Source: Alphaproteobacteria bacterium
Lineage (GTDB): Bacteria; Pseudomonadota; Alphaproteobacteria; UBA2136; UBA6156
Length of the DNA stretch: 7,723 bases
Direction: 5' to 3'
NCBI GenBank assembly: GCA_020249005.1
Contig: JADCGN010000116.1
Span: 1-7,723 of the forward strand
Both the position numbers and the translations under genes were made by a program. Positions 1 through 5,779 of this stretch are shown one piece after another; the stretch's first letter is position 1; every line of letters begins with the position of its first letter. Below the pieces are notes generated by a model that worked only from the letters and a program-made list of their open reading frames with translations, did not search any database and was not told the DNA's origin.

Positions 1-7
1 CCCTACG

Positions 8-376
8 GTGTGGGAAGGGGGCAGAGGCGTCAAGCGGCGTGGTCTTTCCCACGTCAGCTTGGGCAAGCTTGGCGAAGGCGTGGCGCTGGCGTGGTACCTG
101 CTGCTAGGCTGGCGGCCCATGCGGCGGCCACGGCGGGAAGCTGTGCAAACCGACCTGCTGCTGCGCCGCGGGACAAGCCTGATGCTGGTGGAAGTGAAAA
201 CCCGTGGGCGTCAGCTGCCGTATGAACGTTTGCTGGGCGCTGCCCAACGACGGCGGTTGCAACGCCAGGCCGCCTGGTGGGCCGCCCGTTACCCCGCGCT
301 GACGGTGCGGCTGGAGCTGGCCCAGGTTACGCCAGGCTGGCCGTTGGTGCAGCGGTATGCAGTCCCACTTGCCTAA
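8..376 (+). CDS. yraN: YraN/UPF0102 family protein, predicted nuclease-fold (start uncertain)
   Basis: A 122-residue protein of the YraN (UPF0102) family, which has a restriction-endonuclease-like fold and no firmly established cellular role. Visible hallmarks are the N-terminal G-K-L-G-E at residues 19-23, a conserved-position Asp49, and the strand L-V-E-V-K-T-R at 61-67. Asp49, Glu62 and Lys64 would form the D-ExK core of the fold. The family's usual G-E-I-D is V-Q-T-D here (46-49), so the Glu is replaced by Gln while the Asp is kept. The first available start is a GTG at position 8, but the frame is open to the window edge and no ribosome site fits in the seven bases before it, so the gene may begin further upstream. 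It is followed 45 bp later by dolP, the same pairing as yraN and yraP in other Proteobacteria, suggesting one operon. Family identity is fairly sure; activity is not. Confidence 0.82.
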   Translation: MWEGGRGVKRRGLSHVSLGKLGEGVALAWYLLLGWRPMRRPRREAVQTDLLLRRGTSLMLVEVKTRGRQLPYERLLGAAQRRRLQRQAAWWAARYPALTVRLELAQVTPGWPLVQRYAVPLA

Positions 377-421
377 GGCGCCTCAACCCCCTTACAGTCC
401 GGCAAAAGAAGGATTTGGATA

Positions 422-1096
422 ATGCGTCGCGCGTTTTTGGCCACGGCTTTGGCAAGCAGCCTGCTCCTGACGGGTTGTGGTGTGCCCATGGTGTTGGGGG
501 CCGGGGCGGCGGCGGGCTATGTGGGGCTGCAAACCCGCCCGAGCGGACAGGTGGCCGCCGATACCGACACCAAAGTGCGGGTCAAAGCCGCACTCGCCAG
601 CAAGAATTACCGTTTCTTGGGCGATATTGGCACCGATGTGTTCTACAACGACGTGCTGGTGACCGGCGTGGTGCCGACCCGAGCCGAGGGTGAGCAGGTG
701 ATTGCGCTGATCCAGGGCACCACCGGGGTGCGCAAGGTGTACAACGAACTGTTCGTGGGCGACGCCTACACCACCGCCCAGCGCGCCAAGGATGCCTGGA
801 TTGCCGCGCAAATTAAACCGCGTTTGATCGGCACCAAGGGGGTGTTTCCGCTCAACTATATGATTTCCGTAGTCAACAACCATGTGTATGCGCTGGGCAG
901 CGTGAGCGGTGCCGATGAACGCAACAACGTGCTGCACCTGCTGCGCACCACGCCGGGCGTGGCCCAAGTGCACGATTACCTGGTGATTGTGAGCCCCACG
1001 CCGGAGGGTAAGCCGAATATCGTGAACCAAGGCGCGCAAGAGGATGGTGGCCTGACGCGCCGGGCCCCCAACCCGCTGCCCGATACGCTGCGCTAG
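422..1096 (+). CDS. dolP: Outer-membrane BON-domain lipoprotein, DolP/YraP-like
   Basis: A 224-residue lipoprotein with a short basic N-terminus (M-R-R), a hydrophobic segment and a lipobox L-T-G-C ending at Cys19. Residue +2 is Gly rather than Asp, which predicts sorting to the outer membrane. Two BON domains follow, roughly residues 46-114 (ending V-Y-N-E-L-F-V-G) and 122-191 (ending V-H-D-Y-L-V-I-V), then a polar, Pro-containing tail to 224. E. coli DolP (YraP) has this plan, binds anionic phospholipid through its second BON domain and supports outer-membrane integrity and BAM function; assigning those roles here is inference by homology. The ATG at 422 is preceded by a good A-A-G-A-A-G-G-A ribosome site eight bases upstream. 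The protein is somewhat longer than the E. coli one (about 190 residues), mostly through the C-terminal tail. The 45-bp gap from yraN suggests cotranscription. Confidence 0.88.
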   Translation: MRRAFLATALASSLLLTGCGVPMVLGAGAAAGYVGLQTRPSGQVAADTDTKVRVKAALASKNYRFLGDIGTDVFYNDVLVTGVVPTRAEGEQVIALIQGTTGVRKVYNELFVGDAYTTAQRAKDAWIAAQIKPRLIGTKGVFPLNYMISVVNNHVYALGSVSGADERNNVLHLLRTTPGVAQVHDYLVIVSPTPEGKPNIVNQGAQEDGGLTRRAPNPLPDTLR

Positions 1097-1271
1097 GCAC
1101 GGCCAAAACGAAACGCCAGCCGTGCTTGCACAGGCTGGCGTTGATTGGTGAGGGTGGCCATTAGGCAGCAGCGGCCAGCAGGATATAGGTGGCGAAGTGC
1201 AGGCATTGATCGCCCACTAGCAAAGTGTTTCCTTATCGATATACAGAAATTTCTAAGATTCAGGTCAACAA
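1097..1271. other. Convergent intergenic stretch, no gene seen
   Basis: Apart from the hairpin at 1112-1142 this stretch holds no gene I can support. The open frames crossing it use weak starts, run into the porin or its terminator, and have no recognisable sequence. Two short perfect palindromes occur, TATCGATA (1234-1241) and AGAAATTTCT (1245-1254), in a locally AT-rich patch. I cannot assign either a role. Confidence 0.6.
1112..1142 (+). terminator. Hairpin after dolP, probable terminator
   Basis: The 10-bp arms AACGCCAGCC (1112-1121) and GGCTGGCGTT (1133-1142) are perfectly complementary. The intervening bases pair further as GTGC/GCAC with one bulged A, giving about 14 bp. It lies 15 bp after the dolP stop. 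The plus strand has only a weak T run after it (GTTGATT), whereas the minus strand reads GTTTCGTTTTGG, so it may also act on transcripts reading through from the porin. Probably a bidirectional terminator between convergent genes. Confidence 0.55.
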
Positions 1272-1295
1272 AAAAGGCTCCCAAAGGAGCCTTTT
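1265..1295 (-). terminator. Rho-independent terminator of the porin gene
   Basis: Arms AAAAGGCTCC (1272-1281) and GGAGCCTTTT (1286-1295) enclose a 4-base loop. Read on the minus strand the stem is followed by TTTTTTGTTG, a classic intrinsic terminator, 21 bases past the porin stop codon. Two further perfect inverted repeats lie between it and the stop: GGCTTAAGCC (1296-1305) and CTAGTC-CGGA-GACTAG (1305-1320). Confidence 0.88.
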
Positions 1296-1316
1296 GGCTT
1301 AAGCCTAGTCCGGAGA

Positions 1317-2435
1317 CTAGAACTTCACGCGCATGTTCACACCGTACAGGTCGATGCTGTCGGTGCTGGCACCGGTGATGTCCGCATCGAAGTTGCGGTA
1401 CAGACCAGCCACGCTCACGCCATGGCCCAGGTTGTACTGACCAGCCAGACCGAAGGCCTTCAGCTCGTCGTCACCCGTCCGCACGCGGTAGTTCTTGCTG
1501 GTGCCGTAGTCGGCAGCCACTTCGAACGCATCCCAAGCGTAACCAACTTTACCGTACAGGGTTTCACCCTCATTGGCGTTGGCAGCCTTGCGATCCAGGT
1601 CTTGGGTGCTGTAGGCCACGGTCGCAGCCAAACCCGTGCTGTGAGCCACACTCAGGCTCGCACCGTACTCGCTCTTCACCGTGTTACTGTTGGCAGCAGG
1701 CGTCGTGCCATCGTTGTTGAACTGGATACCAGCGGCACCAGCGATTTTGAAGTCGCCCATCGCGCCATCATAGAAAGCGCTCAGATCCATATCGCCACCT
1801 TGCTGGATGCTCGCACGGCCTTGGATGCCGGCAAAGATCGGGCTGTCGTAGCGGATGCTGTTGGCACGCTCGTCGGCAAAGCCGGTGGCCATCGTGTTCA
1901 CCACCGGAGAGTTGCTGAAGATGGTGGCGCTGGTGGTGCTACCGGTACGCAGCAGGCGCAGACCGCCGCCGATGCTGGTCACGTCTTGGCCCATCACGTC
2001 TTGGGCGCCAGCCAGGTCAGCACCCAGCACGCCATCGGTGGCCACGCTTTGCCTCCCGACGTACACGCCGCCGAAGTTACCGCTCAGGCCCACGCGGGCT
2101 TGGCGCTGGTTGAAGCTGGCGGGGCTGTTAGCCGGGGTGGTTTGGGTCCCGGTGCTGCCGCTGCGCGAGTTTTGGGTGAATTGTTGGCTGTTGTTGTCAG
2201 AAGCCTCGAATTCGAACAAAGCACTGGCGGTCAGGCCGTTGTCCAGCGCTTGGGCGCCTTTCAGGCCAGCACGGGTGGTGCTGTATTCATTGTCGACGAT
2301 CACAACATCGGTGTTGGCACCGTCATCGTAACCCAGCACGGCCTTGTTCACTTGGCCGTACATTTCCACGTCAACCGCACCGGCGGTCGCGGCGATCAGA
2401 GCCAGAGCGCTCGTCGCCAGAAGGGTCTTTTTCAT
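1317..2435 (-). CDS. Outer-membrane general porin (trimeric Gram-negative type)
   Basis: A 372-residue outer-membrane beta-barrel porin for passive diffusion of small hydrophilic solutes. The N-terminal 20 residues form a Sec signal peptide (M-K-K, hydrophobic core, A-T-A-G-A before the likely cut). The mature protein opens V-D-V-E-M-Y-G-Q-V-N, the typical first strand, and ends M-R-V-K-F with the C-terminal Phe recognised by the BAM complex. Porin signatures include G-L-K-G (57-60), R-V-G-L-S-G-N-F-G-G-V-Y-V-G-R-Q (114-129, leading to the pore-constricting loop) and S-I-R-Y-D-S-P (193-199). Residues 81-109 are Asn/Ser/Thr/Gln-rich and probably form a surface loop. The start is set at 2435 because the signal peptide begins there and A-A-A-G-G-A-T-A-G-G lies just upstream; an in-frame ATG 33 bases earlier would put charged residues before the signal. 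It is monocistronic, with its own terminator. Pore selectivity cannot be read from sequence. Confidence 0.9.
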   Translation of the reverse strand: MKKTLLATSALALIAATAGAVDVEMYGQVNKAVLGYDDGANTDVVIVDNEYSTTRAGLKGAQALDNGLTASALFEFEASDNNSQQFTQNSRSGSTGTQTTPANSPASFNQRQARVGLSGNFGGVYVGRQSVATDGVLGADLAGAQDVMGQDVTSIGGGLRLLRTGSTTSATIFSNSPVVNTMATGFADERANSIRYDSPIFAGIQGRASIQQGGDMDLSAFYDGAMGDFKIAGAAGIQFNNDGTTPAANSNTVKSEYGASLSVAHSTGLAATVAYSTQDLDRKAANANEGETLYGKVGYAWDAFEVAADYGTSKNYRVRTGDDELKAFGLAGQYNLGHGVSVAGLYRNFDADITGASTDSIDLYGVNMRVKF

Positions 2436-2504
2436 GTTTTCCCTATCCTTTGTTGTTAACCGCACCATAAAGCCATTGCAGACTTGCAGCCGCGGGGTGG
2501 GGCC

Positions 2505-2533
2505 AGCATGTTGAGCCCCTACACCTTTGGCAA
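2505..2533 (-). promoter_or_regulatory. Possible sigma-70 promoter for the porin
   Basis: On the minus strand a -35-like TTGCCA (2533-2528, one mismatch to consensus) stands 17 bases before a poor -10-like CATGCT (2510-2505). This would give a leader of roughly 60 bases before the porin ATG. A second, better -35 (TTGACT, 2674-2669) lies further upstream but has no convincing -10 at 16-18 bases. The choice matters: from the upstream site the folded element at 2540-2628 would be transcribed into the leader. Weak prediction. Confidence 0.27.
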
Positions 2534-2539
2534 GGCCCT

Positions 2540-2628
2540 ACGGTGGGTTGGCTGCGTGGGGTGTGGCGGGTTTGCACAGGATTTTCCTGTCTCGACAGGG
2601 AACCTGAACAGCCCCCACGCCCCACCGT
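2540..2628. other. Large irregular inverted repeat / candidate structured RNA or operator
   Basis: Four nested, perfectly complementary arm pairs lie on one axis. ACGGTGGG (2540-2547) pairs with CCCACCGT (2621-2628). GCGTGGGG (2554-2561) pairs with CCCCACGC (2613-2620). CAGG (2577-2580) pairs with CCTG (2603-2606). CCTGTC (2586-2591) pairs with GACAGG (2594-2599). Together they give 26 Watson-Crick pairs over 89 bases; on the 3' side the two outer arms are contiguous, on the 5' side they are split by six bases. The element starts about 105 bp upstream of the porin ATG. It could fold in a minus-strand porin leader, be an independent small RNA, or be a protein-binding DNA site. It matches no RNA family I recognise. 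Confidence 0.5.
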
Positions 2629-2740
2629 CATGCAGCGCTGACTGCAGGCTTACGATTTGGGGGCAAAAAGTCAAGCCTTTCGCGGAAAAAGAACCCGCAA
2701 GGAATGCCGTGGTTTTGGTCAACTCCATCCCACACCGGGG

Positions 2741-2888
2741 TTATGCACATCCCTTCCATCGGCCTGGTTGTGAGTGGGTATTTATGCAGCACCATTTCAC
2801 CAGGCTTCTTGCCAGTGAAGTATCATTTTATGCATACACACAGAGAAAATTTGAGAATTATCCCCAACCTTTTACCCATTTTTTATGC
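2741..2888 (+). repeat. Array of TTATGC / DnaA-box-like motifs in AT-rich DNA
   Basis: TTATGC occurs four times on the plus strand at 2741, 2782, 2828 and 2883 (spacings 41, 46 and 55). The first is TTATGCACA, a full match to the DnaA-box consensus TTWTNCACA; the third, TTATGCATA, has one mismatch, and the other two have two each. TTATCCCCA (2858-2866) is one mismatch from TTATCCACA, and GTTTGCACA (2570-2578) is one mismatch from the relaxed consensus. The array lies in an AT-rich stretch beside parB. This fits a replication origin or a cluster of regulator sites, but neither is proven. Confidence 0.4.
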
Positions 2889-2889
2889 G

Positions 2890-2925
2890 TACAAAAACCC
2901 AGCTGCCGGCAGCTGGGTAAATTTT
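2890..2925 (-). terminator. Terminator of the rsmG-parA-parB transcript
   Basis: A perfect 22-base inverted repeat at 2897-2918 has 11-base arms, ACCCAGCTGCC and GGCAGCTGGGT; in RNA the central CCGG would form the loop. On the minus strand it is followed by T-T-T-T-G and lies about 35 bases after the parB stop. The plus-strand side also carries A-A-A-T-T-T-T-T, so it may work in both directions. Confidence 0.85.
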
Positions 2926-2952
2926 TACTCTCAACATAAGATTTTGTTTTTG

Positions 2953-4032
2953 TTATGAACTCTGGTTTGGCTCGGCCGCCGTTATCGCCGCTGCCAAGCC
3001 TTGCGAACCAATCCGCTTCAACAAGCTACTCAACTCATCCACATTGTCGAAGAAAATCCGCACCGAACCCCCACTGTTGGGTTCTTTTTGGCGGATGCTC
3101 ACCTTCAAGCCGACCCGTTCCTGCATCAGTTGCTCCAGCGCGGAAATCTTGGGGTCACTGGGGCGGCGGCCGCGGGCGGGTTGGTTAGGACGCACGAGAT
3201 TGCGCACCAAATCTTCCGTTTCGCGGACCGAAAGCTGGTTCTTAATGACCTTGTTGGCAGCCCGCAACTGCAACTCCGGGTCATCGGCCAAGGCCAACAA
3301 GGCGCGCGCGTGCCCCATGGTCAGCAGGCCGTTGTTGACGCAATCCTTGATTTTGTCATTCAGCCCCAGCAGGCGCAGCAGGTTGGTGATGTGGCTGCGG
3401 CTCTTGCCGGTCACGCGCGCCATGTCTTCGTGGGTGTAGTTGAACTCGGCCACCAAGCGCTGATAACCGGCCGCTTCCTCCAGCGGGTTCAAGTCGGCCC
3501 GCTGCACGTTTTCCACCAAGGCTACTTCCAACGCGCGCTGGTCTTCCAGCTCACGGATGATCACCGGCACTTCGGTAAGGCCGGCCAGCTTGGCGGCCCG
3601 CCAGCGCCGCTCACCGCCGATGATTTCATACACCCCCTGCATTTTTCCGGGGCGCACCAACAATGGCTGCAACACCCCCTGGGCTTTGATGCTCCCGGCC
3701 AAAGCTTCCAACAGGGCTTCATCGAACTGGCGGCGCGGTTGCACCGAGGAGGGAATGAGAGCACTGAGCGGCACCATACTTTCAGGTTTCGGCGCCGTGG
3801 TGGCGGCCTGACCGACCGGCGTAGGGGCGAGCGCCGCCACCGCGGTGTCATCCAACAACGCCGACAGCCCCCGACCCAAACCGCGGCCACCCGCAGCGCG
3901 GGGAGTAGCGGCCGGTAAGCTCACTCCTGCCATGGCCGGATGCGGTGCTGAACCACCACTGGTAGGGTTTGCTGATGTATTCAGCTCAGTATTTTGGGTC
4001 TGCTGCGCGGTGGTGGGAAGATTTTCTTGCAT
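2953..4032 (-). CDS. parB: Chromosome-partitioning protein ParB (CTPase, parS-binding)
   Basis: A 359-residue ParB that loads at parS sites, slides as a CTP-dependent clamp and stimulates ParA. In order: a Thr/Asn/Ala/Pro-rich tail (1-47), the ParA-activating motif G-G-R-G-L-G-R-G-L-S-A-L-L (48-60), a linker, the ParB/Srx CTP-binding domain with G-G-E-R-R-W-R-A (139-146) and E-N-V-Q-R-A-D-L-N-P-L-E-E-A (174-187), a helix-turn-helix around 198-222 containing S-R-S-H-I-T-N-L-L-R, G-H-A-R-A-L-L (240-246), and a C-terminal dimerisation domain from about 293. The ATG at 4032 is preceded by A-A-G-G-A-G eight bases upstream; a later in-frame ATG (residue 34) has no such site. The extension before the activating motif is unusually long, since many chromosomal ParBs begin almost directly with that motif. 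It lies 42 bp after parA, in the same operon. Confidence 0.96.
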   Translation of the reverse strand: MQENLPTTAQQTQNTELNTSANPTSGGSAPHPAMAGVSLPAATPRAAGGRGLGRGLSALLDDTAVAALAPTPVGQAATTAPKPESMVPLSALIPSSVQPRRQFDEALLEALAGSIKAQGVLQPLLVRPGKMQGVYEIIGGERRWRAAKLAGLTEVPVIIRELEDQRALEVALVENVQRADLNPLEEAAGYQRLVAEFNYTHEDMARVTGKSRSHITNLLRLLGLNDKIKDCVNNGLLTMGHARALLALADDPELQLRAANKVIKNQLSVRETEDLVRNLVRPNQPARGRRPSDPKISALEQLMQERVGLKVSIRQKEPNSGGSVRIFFDNVDELSSLLKRIGSQGLAAAITAAEPNQSS

Positions 4033-4074
4033 GGGGTTGGCTCCTTCTTTTCAGCGGGGGTGGTTAAAACAAGG

Positions 4075-4881
4075 TTAGGCGGCGTTTTGTGCGGTGGGTT
4101 GAGGCATTGCCTGCTGCGCCAAGCGCTGCATCAACTCAGCGGCAAGACGGATGTAGGCCTGACTCCCCGGCGATTTCACATCATAAATCAAACCCGGTGC
4201 CCCATGGCTGGGTGCTTCCGAGAGACGGACATTGCGGGGGATCACCGTTTCAAACACGCGTTCCCCCAAGTTCTCCCGTACATCGCGCTCCACTGCCTGG
4301 GCCAAGTTGTTGCGCTTGTCGTACATGGTCAGCAACACCCCCAACACCTGGAGTTGCGGGTTCAGGTTTTTGCGGACCAAGTCGAAAGTCTTGAACAATT
4401 GTGAAATTCCTTCCATCGCAAAAAACTCGCATTGCAGCGGAATGATAATATCGCTTGCTGCCACCAAAGCATTAATCGTCAGCAGACCAAGAGAAGGGGG
4501 AGAATCGATAAAGACGTAATCATAATGGTCGTACACTGGCTGCAAGGCCTCCCGCAGACGATTTTCACGCGCCATGATCGGCACCAACTCCACTTCCGCA
4601 CCCGACAGGTGTATGGTGCTGGGAACCAAATGAAGGTTGGGAACCTGAGTCGCCACCGTGGCCTCCGCCAGGGTACTGTCCCCCATCAGCAGGCTATAGG
4701 TGCTATGGTTTAAGCTACGTTTATCCACGCCAAACCCGGTGGTGGTGTTGCCTTGCGGGTCAAAATCTACCACCAACACGCGGTTGCCACAGGCTGCCAA
4801 GGCGGTAGCAAGATTGATCGCCGTGGTGGTTTTGCCTACCCCACCCTTCTGGTTGCTCAGTGCAATGATCCTGGCCGGCAT
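4075..4881 (-). CDS. parA: Chromosome-partitioning ATPase ParA (Soj family)
   Basis: A 268-residue Soj/ParA ATPase that binds DNA non-specifically in its ATP dimer form and drives movement of ParB-parS complexes. The deviant Walker A motif K-G-G-V-G-K-T-T-T spans 12-20, with the signature Lys12. The second motif V-D-F-D-P-Q-G-N spans 38-45, and the Walker B strand Y-V-F-I-D-S-P-P-S-L-G spans 122-132. Length is normal for chromosomal ParA, with no added N-terminal DNA-binding domain of the plasmid kind. The start at 4881 (M-P-A-R-I-I-A-L) fits the family and has G-A-G-G-A-G ten bases upstream. The frame can be extended 26 residues upstream, but that part is unlike ParA and includes the intergenic hairpin. 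It lies between rsmG (88 bp upstream) and parB (42 bp downstream). Confidence 0.97.
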   Translation of the reverse strand: MPARIIALSNQKGGVGKTTTAINLATALAACGNRVLVVDFDPQGNTTTGFGVDKRSLNHSTYSLLMGDSTLAEATVATQVPNLHLVPSTIHLSGAEVELVPIMARENRLREALQPVYDHYDYVFIDSPPSLGLLTINALVAASDIIIPLQCEFFAMEGISQLFKTFDLVRKNLNPQLQVLGVLLTMYDKRNNLAQAVERDVRENLGERVFETVIPRNVRLSEAPSHGAPGLIYDVKSPGSQAYIRLAAELMQRLAQQAMPQPTAQNAA

Positions 4882-4925
4882 GGTGCATGGTCTCCTCAAG
4901 GCTCGGTTGGGTGCCACTTTTTTGG

Positions 4926-4953
4926 GCGTTCCCCGTGCAACATCGGGAAACGC
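4926..4953 (-). promoter_or_regulatory. Intercistronic hairpin between rsmG and parA
   Basis: On the minus strand GCGTTTCCCG and CGGGGAACGC form a 10-bp stem (one G-T wobble) around an 8-base loop. It is followed by CCCAAAAAAG rather than a T run, so it is not an intrinsic terminator for this operon. It begins 17 bases after the rsmG stop and ends about 44 bases before parA. A role in mRNA processing or in setting parA/parB levels relative to rsmG is possible but is inference. Confidence 0.45.
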
Positions 4954-4969
4954 TGCCAATCAAAGCTGT

Positions 4970-5554
4970 TTAGGCGGCCGCGCCGGGAGTGATTTTCAAT
5001 ACCCACCCATGCGTCCCACCGTCATCCGCCACTTTACTCTGCCAGCGCGTGGTTGTCATGGGAAACAGTGTTTCACAACCCCTTAATTCTTCATCAACTG
5101 CCACTCCTTTAAGCAGCAACCAATGGCCCTCGGGTGCCAAAAAACCTCGGCTCAGCGGTAAAATTTTACTGAGTGGCGCGAAGGCCCGGGCGGTAATCAC
5201 CTGGTAAGTGGGGGTGGCAGAAAGCGTCTCCAAACGTTGGTTCAATACCGTGGTGTTGGTGAGGCCGAGGTCCTGAATTACCGTGTGCAAAAAAGCGCAT
5301 TTGCGGCTGTCGCTTTCAACCAAAGTCAACTGATGCTGCGGGCAAGCTATTGCCAAAACCAAGCCTGGCAGCCCCGCACCAGTTCCCAAATCCATAATCT
5401 TTAATGATTTTTCTGTGGGAAGGTAGGAGATAAGCTGCAAGCAGTCGGCAAGATGGCGTCGTTCTAAATGCTTAAGGGTTTCTGGGCCAACCAAATTGAT
5501 ATGTTGGTTCCATTCCCGTAGACGTTGGGCATACTGGGTGAGTGCTGCTTGCAT
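4970..5554 (-). CDS. rsmG: 16S rRNA (guanine-N7) methyltransferase RsmG (GidB)
   Basis: A 194-residue RsmG/GidB that transfers a methyl group from S-adenosylmethionine to N7 of G527 (E. coli numbering) in the 530 loop of 16S rRNA; loss in other bacteria gives low-level streptomycin resistance. Visible are W-N-Q-H-I-N-L-V (15-22, the family's W-N...N-L signature), the SAM-binding loop M-D-L-G-T-G-A-G-L-P-G (54-64), a following acidic strand end V-E-S-D (79-82), T-A-R-A-F-A-P-L (121-128) and L-L-L-K-G (146-150). It is a little shorter than E. coli RsmG (207 residues); the difference is at the N-terminus, where the first helix seems missing. An in-frame TAA lies nine bases before the ATG, so no longer form is possible. 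The ribosome site is weak (A-A-G-A-A). Upstream is mnmG (287-bp gap) and downstream is parA. Confidence 0.95.
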   Translation of the reverse strand: MQAALTQYAQRLREWNQHINLVGPETLKHLERRHLADCLQLISYLPTEKSLKIMDLGTGAGLPGLVLAIACPQHQLTLVESDSRKCAFLHTVIQDLGLTNTTVLNQRLETLSATPTYQVITARAFAPLSKILPLSRGFLAPEGHWLLLKGVAVDEELRGCETLFPMTTTRWQSKVADDGGTHGWVLKITPGAAA

Positions 5555-5617
5555 AAGAAATTCTTAACATAAAAAAGAGCCTAAAAGGAAGAGCGGGGAA
5601 GAGTGGGGATGAAGGTG

Positions 5618-5626
5618 ATTTTATCA
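5618..5626 (-). promoter_or_regulatory. Possible extended -10 promoter for rsmG-parA-parB
   Basis: The minus strand reads TGATAAAAT (5626-5618): the extended TG motif, one spacer base, and TAAAAT, one mismatch from the consensus -10. It lies in the AT-rich part of the mnmG-rsmG gap, 64 bases before the rsmG ATG. No good -35 is present at 17 bases, which extended -10 promoters can tolerate. Overlapping alternatives TATTAT (5638-5633) and TAAAAT (5643-5638) are just upstream. This would let rsmG-parA-parB be transcribed separately from mnmG. Confidence 0.4.
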
Positions 5627-5761
5627 GGAATCATAATATTTTAATGGAATTTTTCTTGGGGAAAAAGCAGCGTAGAGAGGGTGTTAAGCTTAGCCTCACC
5701 CAACCCCGAGAGTGGTTACTGAGGGAAAACGCGCAAGTTACCCCCAGGCTGTCTGCCGTTA

Positions 5762-5779
5762 TCCCCATTGGGATGGGGA
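5762..5779. repeat. Short hairpin downstream of mnmG
   Basis: TCCCCAT (5762-5768) and ATGGGGA (5773-5779) form a 7-bp stem with a 4-base loop, 62 bases past the mnmG stop. Neither strand has a T run after it, so it is at best a transcript-end stabiliser or weak pause site. The surrounding mnmG-rsmG gap (5555-5841) contains no gene I can support. Confidence 0.35.

Larger units (their letters stand above)
2436..2952. other. 517-bp gene-free region between parB and the porin
   Basis: No coding frame here looks real; the open frames lack recognisable content and ribosome sites. Content from left to right: the porin ribosome site and possible promoter, the nested inverted repeat (2540-2628), a small hairpin TGCAG/CTGCA (2631-2646), an AT-rich half with the DnaA-box-like motif array (2741-2888), and the parB terminator (2897-2918). 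By my count only 19 of the 60 bases at 2821-2880 are G or C, in clear contrast to the GC-rich coding DNA on both sides. Confidence 0.6.

Noticed and set aside
392..1039. 215-residue minus-strand open frame opposite dolP
   Set aside because: Histidine- and glycine-rich antisense translation with no family features; dolP on the plus strand has lipobox, BON domains and a ribosome site.
1234..1254. dif-like or attachment site from the palindromes TATCGATA and AGAAATTTCT
   Set aside because: Neither fits the XerC/XerD dif consensus and there is no integrase or duplicated copy in the window.
1093..1284. 63-residue minus-strand open frame between the porin and dolP
   Set aside because: It begins inside the porin terminator hairpin, lacks a ribosome site and ends in the dolP stop region.
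1422..2459. Long 345-residue plus-strand open frame opposite the porin
   Set aside because: It is the antisense shadow of a clear porin; its His/Val/Ala/Gly-rich translation matches no family and the minus-strand gene has signal peptide, ribosome site and terminator.
2646..2674. Sigma-70 promoter with -35 TTGACT upstream of the porin
   Set aside because: The -35 is good, but at 16, 17 and 18 bases the -10 candidates are TAAGCC, AAGCCT and AGCCTG, none convincing; kept only as a remark under the other promoter.
2484..2939. 151-residue plus-strand open frame in the parB-porin gap
   Set aside because: Composition looks like translated intergenic DNA, it runs through the inverted repeat and the parB terminator, and nothing in it is recognisable.
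3001..3918. 305-residue plus-strand open frame opposite parB
   Set aside because: Antisense shadow of parB in GC-rich DNA; no recognisable motifs and no ribosome site.
5571..5590. Terminator before rsmG because of a minus-strand GGCTCTTTTTT
   Set aside because: No upstream partner (GAGCC) exists to form a stem, so the T run alone is not a terminator.
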